64,000 nucleotides of DNA from Balanoglossus misakiensis (Eukaryota > Hemichordata): assembly GCA_040954595.2 (NCBI GenBank), contig CM082577.2, positions 12,772,001 through 12,836,000 of the forward strand, in the 5' to 3' direction. The translations under genes and the position numbers were made by a program. Every line of letters begins with the position of its first letter. Within the stretch, counting starts at the first letter, position 1. Below the pieces are notes generated by a model that did not search any database, was not told the origin of the DNA, and was given only the letters and a program-made list of their open reading frames with translations. Of the stretch, positions 20,722-32,400 are shown one piece after another.

Positions 20722-20888
20722 TATAATGGAAATAACCGACTCCGCCCTGACCATAAACGTTTGTTTATGGGCGCGGGCTCGAGGAAAGCCAAAATTCATG
20801 GGCGAGGCTTCCGAGCCCATGAATTTTTGGCTTTCCCTCGCCCTTGCCCATAAACAAACGTTAATGGTCAGGGCGTCGTCCATTATTT
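20722..20888. mobile_element. Hairpin MITE, ~165 bp
   Basis: GCCCTGACCATAAACGTTTG on the left pairs with CAAACGTTAATGGTCAGGGC on the right. The inner arms GAAAGCCAAAATTCATGGGC and GCCCATGAATTTTTGGCTTTC also pair around a loop near 20808. It has no coding capacity, and the frames on both strands across it are mirror readings of one another. Confidence 0.75.
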
Positions 20889-21064
20889 CTAAAATATTTT
20901 CGGAAAGTTGCTCCTTCAACTTTCTTAAGCCTTCTGGGACTTAACTTCAATTTCTGTTTGGTACCCCCAAACACACGCCCTGTGCAATTACGTCCGGCGC
21001 GTTCACTCGGCGAATAAACCATAAACACAAGGTTCTTGGCAAAGTTGCCTATAGAGCAACTTAC

Positions 21065-21429
21065 GACCTTACACCGGTCTATATATGATTCTGGTATGAG
21101 AACATCCCCGGTGATAGGAGGGAACCATAGTGGAGGCGGAGTAGTCTCAATCATCCCCGTTGTCTGCGGAGACGTGAGAATCGGCTGTACTGCCGGCTGT
21201 AGTGTAGTTTGGAACGGTGGTGTAATATCAGCGGCTGGGCGTGGTGGGAGTGGTGTTGGTGGCAAGGTGGGCGCTGGTGGAATCGGCGGGGGCATGATCA
21301 TAGTGCCTAATCGAATGAATTGAACGATCGTTACACACATTATTGTCGCAGTGAACGGACGCGCGTATACGTGTTGTCGATCACAGACAACAGTGTGGTC
21401 GATACTCTGACTGATTTGTCTTAGTTTCT
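21065..21429 (-). CDS. Possible internal exon encoding a proline-rich stalk
   Basis: A minus-strand open segment is bounded by a good acceptor (CCATTTCCCAAACAG before 21429) and a perfect donor (GTAAGT after 21065). It is 365 nt, entering in phase 1 and leaving in phase 0. It encodes a hydrophobic stretch (IMCVTIVQFIRLGTMIM), then a Pro/Thr-rich region (PPPIPPAPTLPPTPLPPRP) ending in ESYIDRCKV. This composition suits a membrane-proximal stalk. No partner exons were identified and no family is recognised. Confidence 0.35.
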
Positions 21430-22574
21430 CTGTTTGGGAAATGGATGAAGTCACATTATTGTGCTTTGTAAGACGCAAATTACAATACTAGTATGTATCT
21501 AATATTTGAGTCATAGATTGTTCTTGTTTTCATGAGCCTGACACTCAGAACTATGACCCTAGGATCCTAGTGACCGGCGCATCAAATTGTATTTTTAAAA
21601 CAAATCACAGACAAAAATGTACTGACTTCAGAAGTTTTTGTTCATTGAGTTCACACATTTTTTATTTTGAAGTACTGACGAACAAAAAGGTGATAACAAC
21701 CTGAAGAACGTGGCTGGCCGAGCATAAACATGTAACACCCGTGGACGCTGGGAGATACACGGTACAGAGAAAGCGGGTAGATTTTTACTCTGAAACAAAG
21801 ATAAGCTTTAATAGATGCAGTGTATCACTATTTCCTAAATTTACATCACGACCGCGCAACGTAACTGCGGTCCATTGCATGTAAGTGTGCGGGCATCTAC
21901 ACCAAAAACAGCGACACGGTGCCGTTACAATTATTGCAGCTAAATATAAACACAAGAAAACACGAATCGCGATCTGTGGATTCCCTGGATATGATTTTGA
22001 ATCTGCAATAGACTCTATAGTTTTGGAGATCATGTTGAGGAGAAAAACTTGATCGCACAAATTAGTGAAAAATACATTTATGGGGTAGCCGGTACGATCC
22101 TACTGACCAAAGGCTACCTCCCGGGGCCCACCCCATTCACACCTGTGATTTACTAATGTGCAGGCAGGTCATCAGTAGGCTTTCTTTTTCCTGTTATGCA
22201 GATTATTCTTCATTGTTGATTTCATATGAGTATCAATGCGTATGACTGCTCGCAGTATACTCTCGGTCTTATTTGTTCTGACTTTTTCGTCCATAATCTG
22301 ACTACGTCCGCGACCCTTGTGGAGTGACCGTGATTCAACCAAGCGAAAATAGCTACCCATCACTCTTATTATTGCAGCTATGCTAGTTATAAACACATTC
22401 GCAATTTTGATCGTGACATAGGCCATATATACTTTTAAATTTAAAAGGAAAAAGGAAACTTTTACTTTTGATGCATTAATTTACGAGCAGTGATTTAAGT
22501 GTGAAAAATAAAAGTACGTTCGAAGCCCTCGCTGTTTCTTCTGACAGTGGTATAGCCTCAGCGGGTTTTCCCGC

Positions 22575-22681
22575 TCTGCACTCGGATAGAAAGCAGAAAA
22601 TCCACAATGTCTGACAGGTGACAGGTAGTAACTCGGATAGAAAGCAGAAATGTAAGGAAAATCCACAATGTCTGACAGGTG
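22575..22681. repeat. Short local tandem duplication
   Basis: ACTCGGATAGAAAGCAGAAA and CCACAATGTCTGACAGGTG each occur twice about 50-55 bp apart, as two adjacent imperfect copies. Confidence 0.6.
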
Positions 22682-24211
22682 GTCAGTTTGTACAATGAGT
22701 ATCTCTCATGACGAATCCTTTATCTTCGAAAGAGACCACTTCAAATTGGGAGAAACAATTAGGTGTTAACGATAATGGCGTTGCTTTGGTTTTTTTTTCT
22801 GTGCTGAAAGGCATTTTTGTATTGGGGTAAAGAAAATTGTGTACAAATTATTACACGTCACATTTGTCGACTCCTGTATTTCAAAACACACGGTACCACA
22901 AACGAGAACATGCACGGCTCCCCTCACTGCCAGTCCCACTGACATCGCCCCTTTACTGAACTAGGCAACAATGAGTCAGGGGGGCCTAGAGCCAAGTTTA
23001 GTTGGGCCATTACCGATAAGTACCGAAACGACTGGGGTGTCGGGGCCGAACAGACCGGGGTCGTGAAAATTGGGGGCCGAAACGATTGGGATCGAAAATC
23101 GTTTGGGCCGAAACGACCCGTTACCGTATTGACAAACCGATAATCCTCGCAAACATCGGTCGTATTTAAAGTACAAAGGATCTTTTCCTTTTTGTTGTTG
23201 TTGCTCGATGGATCATTATTCAGAAGGTCTATTTGAACATGCACGTCTCTATGGCTTCTCAGTGTACATGTATATATAGACTGTGCCGTGTCGATGGTTT
23301 CTGGTCATTTGTTTGTGTGGCAACGAGTTTCAATAAGTTATATTTGCATATCGAGAGAGTGTGTTCTGCATTAAAGTTTCCGCCCCAAACACTAGATTAC
23401 TGAATAAGTTCAGAGCTGATTCTCGACTTTAGTAGTTCCGACATCGATGCATTTTCCCTATTATTTTTCACATGTTCTAAAATAAAAAGAAATGTTACTT
23501 CACAATAGTGTCATACATGTATGTGTGCACCTGTATCTAACTCACTGACGGTGAGTTTAAGATCTACTTAAACTGGCATTGAATATGGCTGGAGTCTATG
23601 CAATAGTTTGACAGAATGAGCACAAGCTAGACATTTCATAGTTATTCAGGAGTGCTTGTTTGATGCGGATTGTATGTTGTTACATGGAGGTGGGACGGAA
23701 AGGAACTACACCTGCTACTCTTGTTTTTGAGGCAAGTCTGTGATTCCACTTGTTTACCGAGTAAACACGACTGTTTATTGGCAAGGCTACTCGCATGTGG
23801 CTGACAACAAAAGGAAATCAATAAAATAAAAGTTTGATACACGAAGAATGCAATCAGAACACAATATTCATTCTATTGTTTTGAGAATATCCATCTAATT
23901 TATCAGGCGATGAAACAGGTAGAGAGTCCCTGCGTTAGACCATAGCTACGCGCGATTGTACAATCATGTATTAAAACAAACATGGCGTCGATCGACGACA
24001 TCACATCACGAAGAGAGATCGAGTCACAGTCCGATCGAGTAATGGAGGTAGAACCCCAGGCAAACGCGAACGATCTTACATGTTTGCTAACTTTGATGAT
24101 TAGGTTGCAATGATCAATCTAGGCCCGATCAAGAAGACTGAGCTAGAATTTGTCGTGGTAAACCATGACACATTGATTACATCTCGGACACATGCAGACC
24201 ATCTCTTTTTA

Positions 24212-24735
24212 GGCTGCATTCACAAACACCTCTGGAGGGGGGGGGGCGGGAGAATTCAATTTTTTTTACCGCTAATTTTCACATGCCCCCCTTCCGAACT
24301 GCCAATATTTTCAAATCCCCCCCTTCCGAACTGCCAAAATTTTGAAATCCCCCCCATTTTCTTTCACAGAGCAAAACACTTGTTGGGGAGGACAAATTTA
24401 ACCGTCGCCACTCAAAGTTATCATGGGGTGGGGGCAAGTCCCCTGACCTGGGACACTAGATAAACCAGTAAATGATTGAAAGGTGTTGATGAATGGAGGG
24501 GGTGGGTGTGGGAGGGGGTGTCCCCCTCCCACATTAGAAAATTTTGTAAAATAAAGGGTGCGAAACTGCATTTTTGTGGACTCAAAATAAATATTTAGTC
24601 GTTAAAGTTTTCAAGTCCCCCCCCTTTCAGTCCCTAAATTATTTCAAATCCCCCCCCTTACATACCCTCAATTTTTTCAAATCCCCCCCTCAATTCTCCT
24701 GCCCCCCCCCTCCAGAGGTGTTTGTGAATGCAGCC
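24212..24735. mobile_element. Harbinger-like MITE (TTA target duplication)
   Basis: Terminal inverted repeats start GGCTGCATTCACAAACACC and mirror at GGTGTTTGTGAATGCAGCC, flanked by TTA on both sides (24209-24211, 24736-24738). The interior is C- and G-run rich with no reading frame of interest. A second copy lies at 42985-43743, where empty sites confirm the termini. Confidence 0.75.
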
Positions 24736-24879
24736 TTACGTCCATGTGCAGACACACACGAAACGTCTAATTTATTCCGACGGGTGACATGCTAGCCCAA
24801 TTCTTAACTCCAGAATTCTCAAACATGCCTTCTTCTCATTCTAAGACTGACAGACTTCTCATGTGTTCATTCGGGCCCG

Positions 24880-25095
24880 CCAAACACAGCAAGCGCAGCG
24901 GGCCCATGGGCTAGCTGGGCCCGGTGGGCCCGGTGGGCCCGAATGTGGGCCCACCAAACACATTTAATTAGCAAGCCCTGCGGGCCCATGGGCCTGCTGG
25001 GCCCGGAGGGACCGAGCCCCCTGGCGCGCGCAGCAAGCCACTGAGCGCGCCAGGCAAGCGCGCCATGTGCAGGACATTCAGTCTGTAGTGTATAT
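24880..25095. repeat. GC-rich repeat, inverted copy of 18862-19065
   Basis: Contains runs of GGGCCC-type short palindromes (GGGCCCGGTGGGCCC near 24918) and GGCGCGC motifs, and ends in GGACATTCAGTCTGTAGTGTA, the reverse complement of the start of the other copy. Confidence 0.5.
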
Positions 25096-26450
25096 GACGC
25101 ATGTCTGGTACATGTATACAAATTTAAACGATGCAATTATCCTTAAATTACATATGCCGGGTCTTTAGAAATTTTCTGATTGACTATTAGTCAATACGGG
25201 AGACCAGCGGAATTCAGGGATTACATGACTGCTTCTAGGATATCAATATTTGTCCCTCCACACTGTGGCAGGACTATAGTCTTTGTCATAGATTTGAAAT
25301 TGCGATAAGTACTCAATTCAACAGAGTGCAACAGGTCTTGTTTAAAGGTGGTGACTGGTTTCCTTCTAGAGAGCACGCGCCTCGAAAATCGATCAACACC
25401 ATAAACGTTTTCTCATATTTTGTTCAAGCCAACTTTGGGCTATTCTCCTTAAAATTGATAGTAGAAATTTGGGATTACTGTACAAAACGTTAAAAGAGCA
25501 AAATTTGTTTTAAAATGGCAGCCAATCTCTGCGTTTACTCAGACTATGGCGAAAACAAAGTAGTGAACCGTTGCCTTGCTAGTAGAGAGATTCAAATAAA
25601 ATCCTTGTGGAAAAAACTTGAGTGATCTGTGTCAGTTTTATTTACTTTCACTTGTCAGTAGCAGCGTAGTGTCGTTCGAGATATGCGGAAGTGACGTAAG
25701 AGGCTACGTTCCAAAAGCTGTCTGCTAGAAGGTCAAAGTTCACGGGATGTCTCTCGAACGCAAATGATAAGCTGACATTAGACTCCCTTTTTTCCAAAAC
25801 AAATACTCCTAAACACACTCCAATGTGGCGATGGGTAGTATTAGAATGCAACAGAGACGGTTGCGGCGGCTTTGAGTCATCACCATCTTTCTTTCTACAG
25901 GCGTTTATCAACATGAATATTCAACAGGTAAGGAATATGATTGTCATTTTCTGCCTGTTAACCACAAATTTATCACCGCCGTGTAGTGACCACAGCTTTT
26001 TGATATTATCATTTTCTAAGTCATTAAATTTATTGATATACTTCTAATCTAATACACTCATATTTGTTTAATGCCCATTATGGTTGCCATATTTTTTGTT
26101 GTTTATCGCTAACTCTCTAGCAGATGGTTCCATATTGTCGTATCAATCGATCTCTTACGAAACCGAACCGGGATATGACTTTAAATGGGCCCTCAACTGA
26201 AGGCATGAAGCATTACAGCTCTGATCTGCAAAGCAACGCGGGTGAGGCGTCCAGTACACGAAGTTGGCCCACGGCCGCCACATTCTCCTCTGGGAGTCGT
26301 TTACTGTTTCTGGAATCACGTCAATTACATTTTTAGAAAATTCGCGCGTTCTTGCTGGCAAAATTTGTCGTCGGTGTTTGTGAACGTGTCGGCAGCACGA
26401 TAACGCAGCACTAACCCACTTTTTTTCGCTTCGTTTTCAGTTCCTCCAAG

Positions 26451-29400
26451 ATGATCGGTTTTACGGCAAGGCTTCTACTTGTCATGCTGGCCATAGAGCT
26501 TACTTTGGGTAAGTATTGAACATTAAATTGCGCCAGCTGTCCCACGTACACTCTATTTCCGCGGGAAAGTGACCAGGGCTCTGACGTAGTATACTGTCAC
26601 TGACCGCCTCCCTGGACAATACCGCAATTCACGGCAGAGGCCGCTCCAAATCACGGAGGGTGGCCGAAGACTTGCCAAAAATATGGTATCGCTCATAAAC
26701 CATATTGTAACGATGTTGATATTTTGTCTTCATTTGTTAGCTTCCATTTTTCCGACCACGCTTAAAATGCAGACATTCTGTTGGCAATAACAAGCTTTAT
26801 ATTCAAATTATGTTTTTTTTGGAAAACAATGTTTTTAAAGAGATAACTTCTTTCTTTTCGTTAGTAACTGTAGCAATGTGACGACATCTGATCTCGGAAA
26901 ACACTGAGTTTAAGAGGCATTCATTTGATGATCCCACGACAGTGTCCAGTTTTAGTGTTTCAGAAGTTGCATATCTCAATTACTTCATCGGTAAATAAGA
27001 ACTCCGTTGCCTACAGCAAGTCTCTGTTTACTATTAATACATTTACTACGTTCAAATGCCAAAATATTACATACACCAGAATCAGACTATGTCACTTTTT
27101 ACACAGCTGAATCGTCCGACTCGGAAAACTCGGAATCTTCTGAGTGTGCCGAATCACCACAACGAACACATGTTGTGTACCTGATTGCAGATGACTTAGG
27201 TGAGTCACTCATCCACAGCTTATAGAGTTGGCGTGAACAAAGTTTTTTTCTCGCGACTTTGAGTTGACCGTCAGCCCGACAGAACCGCTCGAAAATTCAT
27301 TTGTTCATCCAGAGATCTCAAGACATTTTGGTGCCCTTTTACCAGTGTCGCTCGGCACGATATCGTTTTTTCGGCGCTAAACTAACAACAAAGTATAAGG
27401 GACAGTGTAACACCGTCATCAACCCCGGGCCTATTCACTGATAAAGGCTTCACGTTGTCTACCCCTAGGTTGGAATGATGTCAGCTGGCATGACGAGAGC
27501 ATGATAACGCCGAACCTACAGCGACTTGCCGACGAAGGTGTCATCCTAGAAAACTTCTATACCGAAAGCCTGTGCTCGCCGTAAGTGATTTTGCAGACCC
27601 ATGCGTATACGGTTAGCAAAAATTGAGTACTAAGAAGTCACTGTACGATTACAGTCACCGAATGTCCGTACGCATTGCCAACTTATTTACACACGGAGAT
27701 CGACAGCTTATATGTTCCCGCCTAATGTTTTGACGACAAACGACGTAAATGCCTACAAAATCGACAGCTTTAATACAATGCTGTATCTAACAGAAATAAT
27801 TCCAGCCTTTTCCCCATGAACCCTGGGTCTCGCTTGCCAAAGGGTTTTGGCGTTTACCATTCAGAATGATTTCTCCACAGTACACGCAGCGCTCTCATGA
27901 CCGGTTTCTATCCATCACGCACAGGGACACAGGTTAGAAAACACAATGCAATTTCATCAAGCGCAATATACTATACAGTTATAGTATAGTATTGGCGAAT
28001 ATTTTGCTCGACCAGTTTCGCTTGTACTATATGTACATATTTGTCGTTATGTTAGGCTGTTGTCGTGTGCGTCAGCCATGACGAGACATGGGCGGATCAA
28101 TGTTGTATATGGTTGGCCTTATGACAGATGCATTTGTGCTCTATTCCAAGAGCAAGCGCAATTTCTTCACCGGACCCGAAACATTCATCTGAAGGGTGAA
28201 CCATTTGATGTTCGGCGAAAGGGATTGGAGGATATGAAACAATGTTGCCAGCCAACTGTGTTGAAACTTGCATTTTCATGTCCACATAGGCAAATAGGTT
28301 GTTTCCACGAAGGCGCACACGGCACTTTACACAAAAAGCACACCTACCAGGTTAAAATTAACCTTCTTAAAATCTTTCCCGCTTTTTTTTTTAAATATCA
28401 GCATCGGGTTTTCTTTCCGTGCGTACCGCACGGACTGCCCGCTAATTTGACGATACTGCCCGAGATATTCAAGGAAGTCGGCTACAAAACATACTACGTG
28501 GGCAAGTACGTAAAACTCTATTGCCGGTTCTTTTTTTGCTCTTGTTAACCATTAATGAGGGCAACGGACCATTGTCGCTTTGAACATGCATTTTATTCGC
28601 AAATCCGTAAGAATTTCTATTTGCTAAACTGCCTAAGGTGCAAACTTTTCCAGTGTATGGTCGTACACGTTTGATTTGTTTGGAGCCCATGGTGCAAAAT
28701 TGCATATACTTGTCTATACAGCATGCTAGCTTCAAAAAATGCGAATCGTCAATTTCCCGCCAGATATTGGCCATAGCTCTGACCACTCAACAACTTGCAT
28801 TTTCCAGATGGCACTTGGGGTTCTGCAAGGAGGAGTACCTGCCCAACAGCCGTGGCGTTGACAAGTTCTACGGTTTCTACAACGGAGGAATGGATTTTTA
28901 CACTCACACCCTGTCGGAATTCGGTAAGGAATTTAGACAGTACGCCAAGCAACGCAACGTCATATTCTTTTACCGTGGCAAGCACGGCGATTCCCCTGGT
29001 CAGATAAGCCGATAACACATGAATTTTATTGTGTGTTTTTTTCAGGGCCATATGGAGCTGGAAAGTACTATGGTATAGACATGCGCGAGGAGATCGCGGG
29101 CCAGCCATCAATTCGAATCAATAACACAGTATATGCCACGGTATGTTTTCCTTATGATGAACATTAGACTTTACCCACATTTCCCTGAAATGAGATAATT
29201 CTTAGAATGGATGAAGCAGCCAACTGAAGCAAAGACTGGGCATGGCAGCAGCTGATGATCCTAGTAGGTCGTGGCGACTGCAGTGGAGTTTGCGCTGGAA
29301 TGGGAGGACATATTCTCATCAAGGCGCGACGACCCCTTCCCTTCAAACTGTATGCTAGTGTGTTTCGATCTTATACGACATTTACGTCTAAATAATTCGT

Positions 29401-32400
29401 TTTGAAGAGGCTTTCCCTGACGTCCATCCTTCTCTCCCCTCCCTCTCTTCCCCCTCCGTCTTCCTCTCCCTCCCCAACCTCCCTTTTGTTTCGTATGCAA
29501 CAGTTTTAATGGCTAAAAGACACGACATTTTCACGGTGTTAGCCGGAGACCACAGGACACAATACCATCACAACAAACAAACCACAAAGCTGCAATCTAG
29601 TATCAAACTACGAGTATCTACCAACACTGAAACTGACGTTATTCATTTCATGTTCACAGTACCTTTACGAAGACAAAGTTATCGAGTACATCGATAGCCA
29701 TGACGCTTCTGAACCTATGTTTCTCATTATGTCGTTCCAACAAGTCCATTCACCTGCCCAGGTGAGTGCACGTGCAAGGCGAGGTCTTACCCGGGTATTA
29801 GACTGTTGTCTGTCAGAGCCCGCCATCTGGCATAGTTTAGTTGTTTCTGTTTTAATAGCCGATAATAGTGATACTAATTTAGAGCAGAAATAATTGCCAG
29901 AATGCAGTTTTGGTCGTTTACATTACGAAACATTTGAAAGTTCGTTGTAGGGAGACGGCGAGATGGTGGGTCTTCTCCCCGTCGCCTCATATGATATAGC
30001 AACGTGGTAGTGCATGACCCGTTTGATTTGGAAGTACATGTATCATAATATTAAAAAATCGCCATTGTCAATTTTCTGTGTTGTATGCTAGCCTATCTTT
30101 AAAAGTAAAAAAGATTGACAAGTATAACTACAACGCTACTTCACTGTTTTATTTCTACGAAATGATTGTGTATCTATATGTGTGTGTGATTCCGCGAATT
30201 TGGAGTTTGTCATTATTTTCCTTTCATACTAGTAGTCAATGGTTATTCTCCAAACTGGAACACGTGGTAAACCAACTGGGATAGCCCCAGTCAACTCACA
30301 TTCTAAATTCCCTCGGTCAACAGTCACATTGACATGGCCAGTTGTATCATCTATACAGGTACCACAAGAATATGCAGACATGTATGAAGACACCGTATCT
30401 GACCTACTGCGAAGAAATTATTCAGGTAAGCAATTAATGCATTGTTCTTCACTTCAAATTAAAATTCGCATCCTGTCATTCCTAAAGCCTCTCGTCGGTT
30501 GTCCGACTTCTGTATCAGGACGGAAAGATAGCCCGGACGCCATTATAGCGACGGAACTGCTACACCATTCATCAAAGTCACAATATATTCAGGTGGATTA
30601 ATCAAGAATGGTCATTTTTGTTGGGGGGGGGGCAGTGGACAATACTCTGGAGACGTGTAACTGTATTCAGCTACAGTAAGGACAGACGATCTCGTTGTTG
30701 AAATCTCGTCAGCATGTGACCACCAATTCGTATACAAATCTTAGCTTTCCCCGTTAGACAGTTAACATTAAGTTTTAATTTTAATTTCAAACTTCTTTCT
30801 GGTGATCATGTATTTAAGGCCAAGTTACAATAATGGATTCCGTAGTTGGCGTCATCCGCGCCAAGTTGGAAGAAAAGGGGATGTTTGAAGATTCCTTGAT
30901 CATATTCCATTCTGACGTTAGTAGATTCTACATTGTTTTTAATGGATGGACTGGTTCATTTCTGCGTTCCCATTTAACTAACCTGCGCGCTCAGAGATAG
31001 AGCCCGTTTTTATGCGCATGTGCGTCATTTGTGCAAATCCAAACGTTCTTCTAATTTTGCGTTCGGCGCATTCGAATAGTGGACTGCCTTCGCTTCCTTC
31101 AATATTGCATGCACACTGTATTAAGTAGACTTTTATTAGCTTTGTCCCTTCTTTTTACCCGATTTGCTGTATTTCCCGATCACCGACACAGACCATACTC
31201 GCCGCCACCTTGTCTGTCGTTAGGACAGCACACTGCCTTATGGCATTGACTACATAGACTATCAAATGTTCGTAATGAAAGTCTATGCATGGTTCGGCAC
31301 ATGCGCACCTCTCTTTTTGTAACAGAATGGGGGCGATGTCTTTTATGGCGCCAGCAATTGGCCGCTACGAGGAAACAAGGCCAGTCTCTTCGAAGGCGGA
31401 TTAAAGTCAGTCGCGCTCGTGGCGGGAAAGGGAATCGAGAAGACAAGATACGTCAATCATGAGTAAGTAGATCACAGACATCTTTGTCGAACTGAGTAGA
31501 TGTTAATTTAAAAATATTGTTTAAACTAGGATTCTTCCCTAGCTTCTAGGCCTATGCCTACGCTGAAACTTTTATGTAGACGATGATGAATACATATATG
31601 TTACAGACTTTTGAAATGGACAAAAAATCTGCAGTGATGTGATTGCAAAGAAATGTCTTTCACATTCGCTCTGTTTTATAATATTAGATCTTTGAACATG
31701 TTTGCAGGTTGTACCATGTTACCGATATTTTTCCGTCTCTTGTGGAATCCGTCGCCAAGGCCAGCATAGACTGTGAGTAACTTAGGTTATACAATATTAT
31801 ATTATATCATGCTACCATCCTCCATTCTGATCGGACGAAAGCTCAATCCAGCGATGTTAAGTACTCATATAGCACTGCTAAAACGGGCCCCTGAACTAGC
31901 ATGCGGCAGCAAAATGTGCGGTTGAACCACAGTCGCGTGGGATTAAACCAAATAAATAACATAAAAACACTTGAATTTACGGACGCTTTATTTTGGAACT
32001 GCTCTGCTCTGAATTTTTTGCACTTTTGTCACTTTTTGTCGTCTGCTTCATGTTTAATGCTCGATCCCGGTCCGCTCGTGTTTACATTCATCGTCGCCAT
32101 GTTGGTTCACGATCGTAATTTCTTTTTCTGACGCTGTTTCGTTAAGAAAATGACACGAATATGCCACAAAATCAATTGTTGATATAATATAATAGCAATA
32201 ACCCCGGCCTCAGTCGGGCATACGCTCGACTTGGGTACAAATCGCTCCATATATGTCTCGAATTGCACCGAAATCTCGCATGCATGTCACATATGCAATC
32301 TGTTGAAAATTCAAATATCTATCATTTGCCACCGAGATACGCAACGGCACTTACGTGAGTGACGCACACAGTATTTATCGGCTGGTAATTTATTACACAA

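Noticed and set aside
23982-24113. 43-codon frame starting AAACATGGCGTCG with good initiation context
   Set aside because: Too short, ends without a convincing donor, and no further exon was found. Could be a first exon but not supportable.
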